This document shows positions 10,677 to 21,480 of a stretch of 64,000 bases of DNA, piece after piece. Source of the stretch: Nemophila menziesii (Eukaryota > Streptophyta > Magnoliopsida > Boraginales > Hydrophyllaceae); assembly GCA_029959085.1 (NCBI GenBank), contig JARWIR010000008.1, positions 2,294,001 to 2,358,000 of the forward strand. Direction: 5' to 3'. Position numbers and translations under genes: made by a program. Position 1 is the stretch's first letter; each line of letters begins with the position of its first letter. A model generated the notes under the pieces. That model did no database searches. It was not told the DNA's origin and was given only the letters and a program-made list of their open reading frames with translations.

Positions 10677-10954
10677 ATCGATTGGTTTAACGAGATCGTA
10701 CCTTAATCTCTTTGCCGACTTGGTCAACGATCTGGGTAGAAATGGTTTATCTAAGGAGATCGATTGGTTGGTTTTTTGGGATAGAAAATAGGGTATCTTC
10801 AGTGTGGGAATCAACTGTGAATTGTAATAAGGGGTTGATTAGGTTAGTGAAAGAATTGTAATAAATTAATTGCTGATAGGAGGGAATTGAAGATTAAATT
10901 AGTGAAGATAAAAAAATGATTTTTTTTTAAATGACGTGGAAACTCTTATGGCCT

Positions 10955-11159
10955 CATGCTTAGGTGGAAGTGATGTGGTGCTGAGGTGGAAGTGATGAGG
11001 CGCCAAGTGGCGTTGACTAACGGTCAACTGATAGAAAAATGGAAAAAGGGCTAACGGTGTCAAAAATACATTCGTAAAGGGCCAAAAAGAGTAAAAATGA
11101 AGATAGGGGCGGTTCGTGCACTTTGGGGATAGTTAAAGGGAGACACGATAACTTTACCT
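10955..11159 (-). repeat. Right terminal inverted repeat of the Pack-MULE
   Basis: It is the reverse-complement partner of 8994-9200, ending TTTACCT next to the 11160-11168 target duplication. Confidence 0.8.
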
Positions 11160-11168
11160 TTTATTATT
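11160..11168. repeat. 9-bp target site duplication, right copy
   Basis: TTTATTATT is identical to 8985-8993. On the minus strand it encodes part of the copia integrase sequence KIIK. Confidence 0.85.
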
Positions 11169-11671
11169 TTGTTAAGTTGATTCTCAACATCAGACTTAAA
11201 AGCCTTGAACACGTCCAGATACTGAGATTTCTCATGAATTAGATATAGGTACCCATAGCGAGTGTAATCGTCTATGAATGATATAAAATATTGTTGACCA
11301 TTCCAAGAAGACGTAGAAAATGGTCCACAAATATCTATGTCAATCAATTCTAAGACATTTGAAACTCCATTGGCACCTAATCTCTTTGTTTTGGTATGTT
11401 CTCACTTAATACATTCAATACAAATATTAAAATCCAAAAAGTCAAGGGAACTTAAAATTCCATCAGACACAAATCGCTCAATTCTATTTTTTAAAATATA
11501 ACCTAAGCGCTTATGCCATAATGATACTGAATTTTCCTGATTTATCTTGCGTTTAGTACCACGTGATTCCACGTTCACAGTTTCATTATAAGATGCGATT
11601 GTATCAAGTAAATATGAATTTCATATTCACTTAGTGAACCGGTTCCTACAATATTAGAGTTTAAAGATAAA
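11169..11671 (-). pseudogene. Copia integrase, N-terminal half and catalytic core start
   Basis: The frame contains DICGPFSTSSWNGQQYFISF and FIDDYTRYGYLYLI, the plant copia integrase core with the Asp of the D-D-E triad in the IDDYTRY segment. It continues DVFKAFKSDVENQLNKIIK up to the Pack-MULE boundary. Further upstream (11348-11671) the zinc-finger (HHCC) part is decayed, with stops. The open frame reported to run on to 11060 continues into Pack-MULE sequence and that tail is not copia protein. Confidence 0.82.
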
Positions 11672-11960
11672 TTAAAATGATTTTTTTCCAAATGAATAAC
11701 TATATCCTAATTTGTCCAATAAAGAAACTGAAATCAAATTACGCCCAAATGAGGATACAAGAAAAGTATCTTTTAAATCCAAATAACAACCAGTTCCTAA
11801 TAACAATCTAAAATGACCAATCGCCTCCACCTCTACCGACTTTTTGTCGCCCACAAAGATGTGTCTTTCACCATCACTTGGCTTTCGGTAGATCAGGCAA
11901 CCCTGCATAGAAATACTTATGTAAGTAGTAGCACCAGAATCTATCCACCAAGTTTATCTA
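11672..11960 (-). pseudogene. Copia protease and GAG-pre-integrase region
   Basis: Just upstream of the open frame is WIDSGATT, the aspartic-protease active site (D-S-G-A), near 11940. The frame 11672-11908 then reads SMQGCLIYRKPSDGERHIFV and DTFLVSSFGRNLISVSLLDK, the standard copia block between protease and integrase. A stop lies just before the active site (reading PR, stop, TWWIDSGA). Order protease, integrase, RT, RNase H confirms a Ty1/copia element. Confidence 0.82.
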
Positions 11961-12307
11961 GGTACTGAAGCTAAATATACCTCAAAACAGACTAAAGTAA
12001 GAATTGTACCTTTCTTAGCACGCCAAGCGTGATATTTTGTGCATTCTTTCTTTATACGTCCAGGCTTCTGACAAAAGTAACATACATTCTTTTATGTTGG
12101 ACCCTTAGCAGCCTGATTCTCTGATAATCTTTTCTTACTTTTATCCTTAGAGGTGTTTGCTAAATGAGCACTTTCAGTTCTTTCTTGCTTCAACCTTTCT
12201 TCCTCTTGCACACAGTATGAAATGAGCTCATTAAGAGTCAATTTCTCCTTTTAGTAGTATAACTGACCTTGAATTGGTTGAATTGTGGAGGAAGCGATAT
12301 AAGTACT
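11961..12307 (-). pseudogene. Copia gag C-terminal part with altered zinc knuckle
   Basis: Translation gives ISLPPQFNQFKVSYTTK, then LTLNELISYCVQEEERLKQE, the usual end of the copia gag domain. It is followed by a nucleocapsid knuckle reading CYFCQKPGRIKKEC. The canonical pattern is C-X2-C-X4-H-X4-C; here the His is Arg. A stop separates the two parts. The gag is cut at 12307 by gypsy element E1, so its N-terminal part and the 5' LTR are absent. Confidence 0.75.
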
Positions 12308-13859
12308 GATGTCTCCTCATTTGTTCTATTTAATTGCTCTTAGGAGACATCAAATTAGGTGATTATTTGACTAATCCGATAGACTTTTAGTAATAATATG
12401 TTATAATTTATTTTCTCTCCTTAGATTTTAGTATTTTTGATTTATTTTAGTGAAAATTTTGTAGGTTTTTAATACTAGCAAGGAGAGAAAGAAAGAATAG
12501 AAGTCTTAGATCGTGTAAAGAAGTCAAAAGCTACAAGAAATATCCCGAGGAGTTGATAAATTTGAGCTGAAAATCTGGAAGGCTGATGGTAATTGCTGAT
12601 TTAGAGCCACTTAAAGATGGATTCAACCTCCCAGCTATGAAGAAGATTCGTGCCTTATCGAGTGACGAGGAATTAGCAAGTTGAATGAGTCAATTCAGAG
12701 TGATATTGAGAAAGTTACCGCCGTTTTCGTGAAGGGTGTACAACAGTTACAGGATTTTGGGCTTGAAGAGTGGACTTGGGCCATTTAATATTTGATTATT
12801 CTTTTAATTTAGCCCAAGTCCTAAAATCATAGTATAAATAGGCTTTTTGACTTTATTTTTACACACAATTCACTTTCCACAAAGTCAGAGCGTCATAGAA
12901 AAAAAGGCAGAAGCAAGGAAGAAGGAAGAAGCCAAGAGCTGGAGATTTCAACATCTCCAATTCAACAACCAAATTCAACCTCCTAATTAGGTCTTTTAAT
13001 TTTTATTATCTTTCTGTTGAACATGAATTCCATTATTTTAATTTCTTCTTTCATTTTAATTTCAATTATGAGCTAAGTTTTTATTGTACTTGAGAATCGA
13101 AACATGGGTTAGACCCATTCTTGAATAATTAGTGTTTTCAGATTTGGGATTGAATTAATTTAAAATTGAGTTTTATTTTACGTTGGCTTTTACTTTATGC
13201 TTATTTATTATTCTTAGAGTCATGAATTAGGAATAAGTTTCAGTACCCAGGCTATTTCATATAGTGGCGTATGGATCACCTTGACGGGGGGTTTGGGTAT
13301 AGAACTAAATATTTGCCGATGGTATCCGCCAATGTCCTTGACAGGCTTGACTAGCCATTAGCCAATGAGGTAAGAATTAATCATCCGAAATTGGTTTTAA
13401 TCACCCTGACGGGATTTAGAAGACCGTAGGATAGCTTTTAGGTCCACCCTGACGGGGTCTAAGAGATTTTAGAATCCCGACTAGCGTAAGAATAATGGCT
13501 CAACCTTTAACAAGAAACATTAATTAGGAAAGTTTGTAGTGAAACCCTAGCGTGACTCAAGTACTACGTTTCTCTCGCGTCTACCTCATTTACTTGCGTT
13601 GTTTTCATTCTAGTATAATTAATTTAGTATTTAATTTACTTTTTCATTTTAGATTGTTAATGAAAAACCCCAACAAACATTATATCTTTTATTTTTCCGT
13701 TATTTGCAATTATTTCACTAATAGATAACATTAGAGTCAACCAATCCGTCCCTGAGAACGACATTGTTTATCACATATATTACTTGGGACAACTGTACAC
13801 ATGCATTTCGTGGTTCCTTTCTATATCCTCATTATTTTGTAACACACAAGGACCCACCA
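12308..13859 (+). repeat. 5' LTR of Athila-like element E1
   Basis: The 1552-bp LTR starts TGATGTCTCC and ends GGACCCACCA, immediately before a primer-binding site at 13865. It contains several CACCCTGACGGG motifs shared by all LTRs of this family here. No 3' LTR of E1 is present, because E1 is interrupted at 16765 and its remainder lies beyond the array junction. Confidence 0.85.
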
Positions 13860-13863
13860 AGTT

Positions 13864-13884
13864 TTTGGCGCCGCTTCCGGGGAT
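13864..13884 (+). other. E1 primer-binding site (tRNA-Asp type)
   Basis: TTGGCGCCGCTTCCGGGGA begins a few bases after the LTR end and is complementary to the 3' end of plant tRNA-Asp, the primer type used by Athila and Tat elements. Confidence 0.8.
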
Positions 13885-14001
13885 GGTAGCATGTGACCCC
13901 GGTGTTTATCCTTTAGTGTTTTAATTGCATTTTTAATTCTTATTTTCAGTTTTACGCTTTTCTTTGTCTTTGTTCTTTCTCAGGTCTTACAGGTTTGGTG
14001 C

Positions 14002-15373
14002 ATGTACTCAAACCCTGAGAGGTTAGTTCGAGAAAAAAACAGAAGAGAAAAAGAAGCTAGAGAACAGGCAAAGAGAGAACGAGAAATGGATGATTTGAAC
14101 ATTCATCACACTGAAGATCATGGCATTCAGTTAGATGAAAATGGTCAACCAATAATACCACCAATCATTCTGAATCCCCCAATCGTTCCGACTCCCGTTC
14201 TTAACAATCAACAAAATCATCCGCCTATGCAACAAGCTCAACACCCGATGTATCATGATCCATGGTTTGTACATGGTCCAGAACAAGCTCCTTATCACGC
14301 TCCTGCTCTCGGTATTGGTCCTACAAATATCAATGTTGCACGTTATAGACCCGATCCTGGTATGCTATCCCAATTTCAAAATTTTGGAAACTTCCGTGGA
14401 ACACCTGGAGAAGACCCTATTCGTGTAGTTCAAAAGTTTATGCAAATCTGCGATTCGTATATAACTCAAGGAGTGACCAAAGAGCAGATGTACTTTGCTA
14501 ATTTTAGAATTTTCGTGATAGATGCAGCTAGTGAGTGGCACGATTGTAAGAACCTGGAACAATCAATACTTGGGATGAGTTACAGACAGCGTTTTTCGAT
14601 TGCTATTATCCGACGAATATGAGACTAGACGCACAGGTAGATTTGACATCGTTCGTCCAAGAGCAAGATGAAACTTAGGGAAGATGTTGGACAAGATTTC
14701 AATCATGTTTGAGAAGAGTTCCTGACCATGGCCTTAATGAGCAACAACAGTTAAAAATCTTTTACAAAGTCTTATATGGAGGATCAAGAAAAGACCTCGA
14801 TTTATTATGTGGTGGTGGATTTTTACAGGTAGCTCCAGTCCATGTGAAGATTATTTTATATAGAACGGTAACAAATGAGCAAGGTTGGAGTACAGTGAGA
14901 ACACCTATTCGAGGTAGAAAAGAAAGTAATATGGGTATTGATGATAAATTCTCCTCTTTGGAGGATAAATTGAAGAGTACCTTGGTACAGCAAATGAAAC
15001 AGCTCACGATAGTTGTTAAAGAAGGTTTATTAGGTAAGAAGGCTAGTGTTAATGTGACTCAAGAGTATATGGGTGTTCGAATTGTGGTGTTCAAGACCAT
15101 GACTGGGAACATTTTGAGTGAAATCCAGAAGCTGTAATATTTGTTTCTAATAGGGGGAATTACAATTCGAGCGGTCAAGGATACCAACCCAACAGAAACC
15201 ATCCGGGTTTCCAATACTCGAATCCTAATGGGGCAGCTAATCCTACTTATGCTTATTAACCACGTACCCAAGGTAACACTTATCAACCTAGACCACAAAA
15301 TAATTATCAACAAGGACAAAATTATGGAAACCATGCTCATAGACAGACTCCTCAAAATAATTATAATGATACC
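14002..15373 (+). pseudogene. E1 gag (Athila-like), frameshifted
   Basis: The capsid-forming gag starts at 14002, 118 bp after the primer-binding site, with a charged N-terminus and a proline/asparagine-rich stretch. The gag core follows: DPIRVVQKFMQICDSY and an ASEWHD segment (canonical 'A-x-x-W-L'). A frameshift after 14550 ends the first frame at 14622. The second part (14709-15137) reads RRVPDHGLNEQQQLKIFYK and LYGGSRKDLDLLCGGGF. Near 15070 a knuckle-like CSNCGVQDHDWEHF lies in another frame. At least two frameshifts and several stops are present. The frame at 15141-15377 is out of register with the gag reading. Confidence 0.82.
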
Positions 15374-15844
15374 ATGAATCAAAAGGTCTTACTTTCTCAA
15401 CCTCAAGAAGGAATAGAAGATCTTTGTATAACTGTAGACAAATTAATGGCACTTCAGGCACAATCTATTCAGAGTCAGCAAGCTAATGAGGCTGCACTTA
15501 AATTATTGGGGAATCAAATTGATCAAATATCAAAACAGTTAAATCAGCATTCGCAAGGAAGACACCCTAGTGATACTGAAGTCCCAAGACAAACCGAAGA
15601 TTGTAATGCCATCACGTTAAGAAGTGGTAAGAAGCTTCCTCCATCTCCTTTTCCGGTTATGAAAGAGAAAGAAGTGAAAAATAAAGAGAAACCAGTAGTA
15701 GAGGTGGAAGAGAAAGAAGATGAACCTGAAGTGATAGAAGTGGAGAAAATTCCGGAAGTTCAGAAAAAGAAAGATATCGTAGAAAACCGTCCTCCTCCAC
15801 CTTTTCCTTCGAGAGTTCAGAAAAAAGGAGATATGGCTAGGTAG
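15374..15844 (+). pseudogene. E1 gag-protease linker, coiled-coil and acidic region
   Basis: The 156-codon open frame holds a Gln/Ala-rich helical stretch (roughly residues 15-60, e.g. QQANEAALKLLGNQIDQISK), then CNAITLRSGKKLPPSP, the signature that links gag to protease in Athila-like elements. It ends in a highly acidic Glu/Val/Lys tail. A TAG stop at 15842 separates it from the protease frame at 15854, which is otherwise in continuity. Confidence 0.8.
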
Positions 15845-15853
15845 CAGAGATTT

Positions 15854-16764
15854 TTGAATAGGGTGAGAGGTCTTAACACCAACAATTTGTTATTAGAAGC
15901 TATTAAAGACATACCAAAGTACGTGAAGTTTTTGAAGAGAGCCCTCACCAACAAGAGACCATATTGTGATAATGAGATGATAGGGTTGCCTAAAGAGTGT
16001 AGCGCCATTTGTCAAAGTAAGTTGCTACCTAAGTTACTTGACCCTGTGAGTTTTACAATTCCGATATCAATTGGTAATGAGTGGCAAGGAAAAGCTCTAT
16101 GTGATTTGGGTGCAAGTATCAATCTTAATCCCAAATCAATTTTTTATAAGTTGAAGATGGGAGATGTGAAACCTACCTCTGTGGTCTTACAAATGGCTGA
16201 TAGATCCCTCGTACATCCTGAGGGACGAATCGAAGATGTCCTCGTCAAGGCAGGTACTTTAGTTTTTCCCGTTGATTTTGTTATTCTTGAATATGACGCG
16301 GATAGGAATGTCCCAATCATTTTGGGACGACCATTCCTAGCCACGAGGCGTACTTTAATTGATGTAGAAAACGGAGAATTAACCATGAGAATCCAAGACG
16401 AGGAGGTAAAGTTTAATGTGTTCAGAGCCATGAAATTTCCAGATGTTCCAGGAGATTTCTTTCGAATGGATATAACAGAACATGCCACGCAAGAGGTATT
16501 TGATTGTTTCAATTTTGATGATATCTTGCAGGCTGCTTTGACACTTGACTTACCTGAGTTGATGGAAGAGCTTGCCGAAACAGTGGCAGCTCTTAATTCG
16601 GAGAATCCTAAATATAGGCGTCCTGCCTATGAACCTGTGAGAGAACCGGGGGAGATGGTCATTAAAAATAAACCATCCATTGAATCTCCTCCGAAGTTAG
16701 AAGAAAAACCATTTCCATCACACTTGAGGTATGCGTATTTCTGTACTAATGATACTTTACCTGT
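15854..16764 (+). pseudogene. E1 aspartic protease and start of pol linker, cut by E2
   Basis: The frame encodes the retropepsin of an Athila-like element. The block VSFTIPISIGNEW leads to the active-site segment CDLGASINLNPKS (D-L-G-A-S, the Athila form of D-[ST]-G). The flap region and then IILGRPFLATRRTLIDVENG (canonical 'I-x-L-G-R-P-F-L-x-T') complete the domain. The linker that normally leads into RT is present (KPFPSHLRYAYF), but the E2 LTR begins at 16765 inside it. The last codons up to 16792 belong to E2. Confidence 0.87.
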
Positions 16765-18287
16765 TGATGTCTCCCTATTTGTCATGAATTAATCCGAGTT
16801 GGAGACATCATTTTTAGTGATTTAGAAGTCATTATAATCGATTTTCTTGAGAAATGGTACACTTATCTATTTTGAGTCTTGATTTAGTAGATTTTTTTAG
16901 AGCATATTGGGTTTAATTATTTATTTAGTGTGAAACTTTAAAAGATAATTATGGAGATTAATTAGATTCCAAGTCAAAGACTAAGAGATATGGAAAGAGA
17001 TAAGCATGGTAATTGGAGATAAGGAAAGAAAAGCTAAAATCATGAAAAAGGAAAAGCTGTCATAATCCTGAACTTCACCACCCACGACCACAAATTGGCT
17101 TATATCTCAAAATCGGTGTGGAATGTGGAGAAATGGTCAAGAGAAAAGTTAAATATCTTTCCGAGAAGATGAATTTAGACTACTCATACGCATCAAACGA
17201 ATAAGAATTGAAGCTGTTAGGACCAAACAAAAACGGACCTGATTCCATGTTTTAGGGTTACGAATTTGAGTTGGGCTTGGAGTCCACTACTTACCTTCTC
17301 CTTCAAGAAAACGAATTAGGGTTCCTAAACACCTACAAATACACCCTTATACCATTGTAAACATGTCCTTACTTAGTTTCAAGCTTAGACTTAGTCCTTA
17401 CTTGTATTTTCTCAGTTTTAAATAATAGCTTAGTCTTTATATTTATTATTCATCCTTAGAATCAAGATATTCATCCAAGAAGCAAGCTGACCTATAGAGG
17501 AAGACAAGAATAAGAAGTTGGAGAGTGACAAACTCCTCTTCTACATCTCACCTTCTCTATATTTATGGTATTTAGCTATAGAGTTATGTTCAACCATAAT
17601 TCTAAGCTTTTATTCTATAAGTTTTACTTTTAATTGTTGGGTTATTATTTTGTCTTAAATTCCATTAAAACTATTTGTTATTTTAATTGATTTGAGCTTG
17701 GCGTATATTGTTATTATGTGTTTTGACTTATTGCTTTAAACCCTAGATTTGGCCAATCTTAGGACTATTCTTAGTTATTGACAACACCACATAATCGTCT
17801 AGTTTTGATCCTTTGCCTAACTAGATAGCCATAAAGGTTTGATTTAATCACCAATCATTACCCAGGAATCCTTGGTAGTGGAGAGGTTGCCCCTAAGCCT
17901 AATAGAGGCTAGGTAGAATTTAGAATCCTGGTTAATATATAATGCTTAATCTGTGATAGGTTAGAATAACAATTTAGTAATAGACTCATATTAGTAACCC
18001 TAATTTGTTTGACTTACAACCATATTTATTTATCTGCATTCTTATTTATTGTTTCTCATCAGATAGTTATTCATTTTATTTTATCTTATTATATTTTTAT
18101 CCAAACATCTAAATTCATCTACGCTTGTTATCTAACAGATTAAATCCCTGCGAACGAACTTCAATTATCATTAAAACTTGCAAACGATCTGTGATACTTG
18201 TAGCGAGTACCGTGCTTGTCTAGGGTGAAAGTGCATTGTTTTCTAGCTTATATTTATCTTATTTTTCTAACACCCTAGGCGACACCA
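16765..18287 (+). repeat. 5' LTR of Athila-like element E2
   Basis: The 1523-bp LTR starts TGATGTCTCCC and ends GCGACACCA just before the primer-binding site at 18292. It differs from the E1-family LTR over most of its length but keeps the same terminal motif and inverted repeat. It sits inside the E1 protease-RT linker, so E2 inserted after E1. Confidence 0.83.
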
Positions 18288-18290
18288 AGT

Positions 18291-18311
18291 TTTTGGCGCC
18301 GCTGCCGGGGA
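18291..18311 (+). other. E2 primer-binding site (tRNA-Asp type)
   Basis: TTGGCGCCGCTGCCGGGGAC lies four bases after the LTR end, complementary to the tRNA-Asp 3' end. Confidence 0.82.
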
Positions 18312-18443
18312 CTTGTGTCTCGTTAGCGTGTGGGTTATCTATTTCGAGTAGTAGTTTTTAGTTAATTTTTATTTTTCAGTATTTAGTTTTTGTTTTTCCG
18401 GATTTACGCTTGTGGTTTGCTTTAGTCTTTTTCAGGTTTCACA

Positions 18444-20305
18444 GTGTTTAATTCTTGGCCTCCGTTGCCGGAGCCCGAAAGGAGCTTTAGACCTTATAAC
18501 AAACGTGTTCATGAGGAAAGAGCCTTAAGAAGAGCTATGGAAGGCGTACAAGATCAGTTAGATCCACCACTTGTCCCACCTGGAGGACAATCATTTGTCC
18601 CACCAGGAGGACCACCACCACTTGTCCCACCTGGAGGACAACAACAGGGACAACAACCACTAGGAAGAGGTAACAGGAACAACAATGTCAATCAAAACTG
18701 AGTTGAACAAGACCTTCCTGGCTTGAGAGTGCCGTTTCATGTTCAACCGATAGGTTACCGTCCTCCCGAGATCCAAAATATCAAATTTAGACCCGATCCG
18801 GGCATGCTCAGTTAGTTTCAAAGTTTTGGACTCTATAGTGGTACACCAATTCAAGATCCGGTAAGAGAAATTCAGAAGTTTATGCAGATTTGTGATGCTT
18901 ATGTTACTCCAGGCATTACACGCGAGCAACTGTATTGTCATATGTTTTCGTTCGTTCTGACCGATAGAGCTGGTGAGTGGCTAGATAGGCAACCACCAGG
19001 GACAATTAATTCATGGACAGAACTTCAAGCCGCTTTCTTTAACCGTTTTTATCCGAAGAGTATGAGACTCAAAGATCAAAGCGAGCTTGCAAATTTTTTT
19101 CAAGAAGATGGAGAAGAAGTAGGAGAAGCATTGACAAGGTTTCAATAGAAGTTAGCTAGATGTCGGCTCCATGGTTATACCCCCTCTCTACAGTTAGCTA
19201 TATTCTATGAAGGTATCAACAGAGAAGGTAGACTGAAGGTGGATAACATTGGGAAAGGAAATTTTGTGTCCATGGACCCTACTGACGCTACCGAGGTTTT
19301 GGAAAATATTATAGAATAAGAAAGGAGTTGTCCATCTTCGCGAGCTCTTGTTGCAAAAACCCGAGGTACACTTCGATTAGACGCAGAAACTGCACACTCA
19401 ACTCAAATGTCCGCATTAGAGAATCAAATCAAAGAACTTAAGCTTGAGATGCAGAGAAATTTAGCCGCAACAAATGTAGTGCAAGAAGCACAAGGTTGTC
19501 CAAATTGTGGGGCAAATCACACTTGGGAAGAATGCGAAGGAAATCCACAATCTGTTTACTTCATATCCAATCGAGGAGGTTATCAATTTGGTAATAGAAA
19601 TCATCCGGGTATGTAATACTCAAATCTACATGGGGCCGCCAATCCTGGTCATTATAACCCACGTCCCCAGAATAACGCTTTCCAACCGAGACGTCAGTAT
19701 CAAAATCAAAATCAGAATAGACCTGCTCTCCCGCAACAACCTGTTCAAGATGCCTATACCGATTCGTTAGCTCAGAAAGATTTACCGCAGTATCCTCAAG
19801 AGGGAGCTGTGGATACTCAACAATTAACGAAGTTCATGGATCTTATGACCACTAATATGCACTCCCAGAGCGAGAAGTTAAGAGAACAAGAAGCTTCAAT
19901 TCAGATTTTAGGTACTCAAGTAGAACAAATGAACAAAGTTCTGAAAAATATTATGGAACAAAAAGAATTGAAGGCTATCGAAGGAGGTGATGACAATGTT
20001 GGGTTCGAAGCTTGTAAGGCTATTTGCCTTGAAATTGAAGAAAAGAAGGAAGTACCACATGATTCTGTTAGTGCCGTGGAGGTTCCGAGTACCGAAGAAG
20101 AACCGACCAAGTCTAGCCATGTGGACTGTAACTGTTTTGAGAGTTATATGGAGTCAGATTCAGAAAAATCCGAATTTATACAGCTTTTGAAGGACATGCA
20201 AGAGGAGATTAGATCGGTGATGGATTTCAAGCTGAGCTGGCTAAAGAGAAAGAGGAAGAAGCCTCAAAGGAAGAACCAAGAGTTGAAGTTGAAGTTTCAC
20301 CTGCT
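18444..20305 (+). pseudogene. E2 gag (Athila-like) with multiple in-frame stops
   Basis: The gag starts with a short conserved N-terminus, then a proline/glycine repeat (PPLVPPGGQ and variants, about residues 38-75). The core follows: IQKFMQICDAY and DRAGEWLDRQPPGTINSWTE, then FFNRFYPKSMRLKDQSEL. A knuckle CPNCGANHTWEEC sits near 19497. TGA, TAG and TAA codons interrupt the same frame at about 18700, 18813, 19146, 19317 and 19614. The part 19809-20222 is an acidic helical linker with Met/Gln-rich coiled-coil character. This copy could not make gag protein. Confidence 0.82.
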
Positions 20306-21307
20306 GTGCAAGAAGAGAAAGAAGAAGAGAAGGTGGAATCGCCACCAATTGTTCAAGCAGTGTCATCAAATATTCCTGATACAAATCCAAAGGATGACAC
20401 TGCACTCAAGACATTTGTAGAGGCGTACACTCCTGAAAATATCAACGCCCAAATGCTTGAGATTGCGAAGAAAGGGCTTACACCGCAACAAGTTTATACG
20501 CAAGTTATTCCTGAGAAAGAAGCGAGCGTAGAAGCCCCAAGAGAAAACTTGAGAGTCTCAAGAAGAAGTGAGAGAGAGTTACCATTAAATCTCAAAGATC
20601 CGGGAAGTTTTAACCTTCCTATTCAAATAAATGGTATGCTCAAGGTGAAAGCTATGTACGATGTGGGTTCTGGTGTGAATCTTATGCCTAAGTCTATGTT
20701 TGAGAGACTTGGACTTAAGAAATCAGAGAAAGCTCCAGTGAAGTTGCAGTTTGCTGACAACTCAGTTACCAAGACATGGGGAACAGTGGAGGACGTCCTA
20801 GTCCGAGCAAGTAGTATCGCCATCCATACTGACTTTGTTATACTTGAGTTTGATGCAGATAAGCAAGTTCCAATCATACTTGGACAGCCTTTCATGGAAA
20901 CAAGTCAAAGTGTCATCAACTTTCAAGAAGGGACCATCACCCTTCATGCAAAGAACGTATCCTTGACTTTCTATGTCTTAGGTAAGAAACCAAGGAAGTT
21001 AGATCCTACCGTTCTTGTCATCCACAGCCTTTCACATCACAAACTCCCTAAAGAGAAGACCCACATAAAACCTGTGGATACTGAGCCAAACATTGAGTTT
21101 GGGGTTGGCCATGAAGTTATTTGGAAAGCTCACAAACGTGAAAATAGGCCACGAAGTTTCAAAGACTCGTGGATGGGACCATTCATTGTCACTAAGGTTG
21201 TTTCAACCAAGGTGATAGAAATTCGACCCAAGACGGGGATCAAGTGCAGATTAGTTGACGTTCATAGTCTCACTCGTTGTTGGGGAGGCTATATTCACAA
21301 ATCTTGA
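20306..21307 (+). pseudogene. E2 protease fused in frame to the integrase C-terminus (RT, RH and IN core deleted)
   Basis: The 333-codon open frame has an acidic linker, then a retropepsin with active-site segment YDVGSGVNLMPKS (D-V-G-S) and IILGQPFMETSQ near residues 190-202. After about residue 235 it jumps, without losing frame, to sequence typical of an Athila integrase C-terminus: SWMGPFIVTKVVSTKVIEI, then PKTG and a WGG near the end. An Athila pol normally carries RT, RNase H and the integrase core in between; roughly 1000 or more codons are absent. The frame is open, but the upstream gag is broken. Confidence 0.78.
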
Positions 21308-21480
21308 TAGAGGTAACGCGTCTAACTTTAAAAGACGTTAAATAAAGTGATGTACGGGAGACAACCCGCAATTTTTATGTTTTTATGCTTTTTACGTTTT
21401 TAGTTTGAGTTTAGTTTAGTTGTTTTTAGTTGATATTGCATATTTTAGAAAGGTATTAGTGTTTTTGATGTTTAGTTATT
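21308..21480 (+). mobile_element. E2 post-pol region, truncated at the array junction
   Basis: Directly after the pol stop is GGTAACGCGTC and, about 45 bases on, GGGAGACAACCC, which also occur in the same order at 44700-44755 (minus strand). From 21481 the sequence is WRKY-array unit U1. The 3' LTR and most 3' sequence of E2 are missing. Confidence 0.75.

Larger units (their letters stand above)
8994..11159. mobile_element. Non-autonomous Mutator-like element (Pack-MULE)
   Basis: The element is 2166 bp long. Its ends are long inverted repeats of about 200 bp: the left end starts GGGTAAAT and contains CCCTTTAACTATCCCC, and the right end read in reverse starts AGGTAAAG with the same block. Both carry AACGCCACTTGGCG further in. 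The 9-bp duplication TTTATTATT flanks it. There is no transposase. The interior carries a fragment of a host gene (10238-10676) and a direct repeat of about 100 bp. Long terminal repeats, a 9-bp duplication and a captured spliced gene fragment together define a Pack-MULE. Confidence 0.85.

Noticed and set aside
6695..10814. Several short + and - strand frames (for example 8142-8556, 8788-9012, 9645-9842, 10460-10814)
   Set aside because: They overlap copia or Pack-MULE sequence in other frames and carry no motif.
1..13859. 1-1140 and E1 as the two ends of one element
   Set aside because: The LTRs are in opposite orientation, so they belong to separate insertions.
14365..16512. Minus-strand frames opposite the E1 gag and protease
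   Set aside because: They are shadows; the + strand carries the gag and protease motifs.
18291..18311. tRNA-Asp 3' fragment as a tRNA gene
   Set aside because: It is only about 20 bases complementary to the tRNA and lies next to an LTR end: a primer-binding site.
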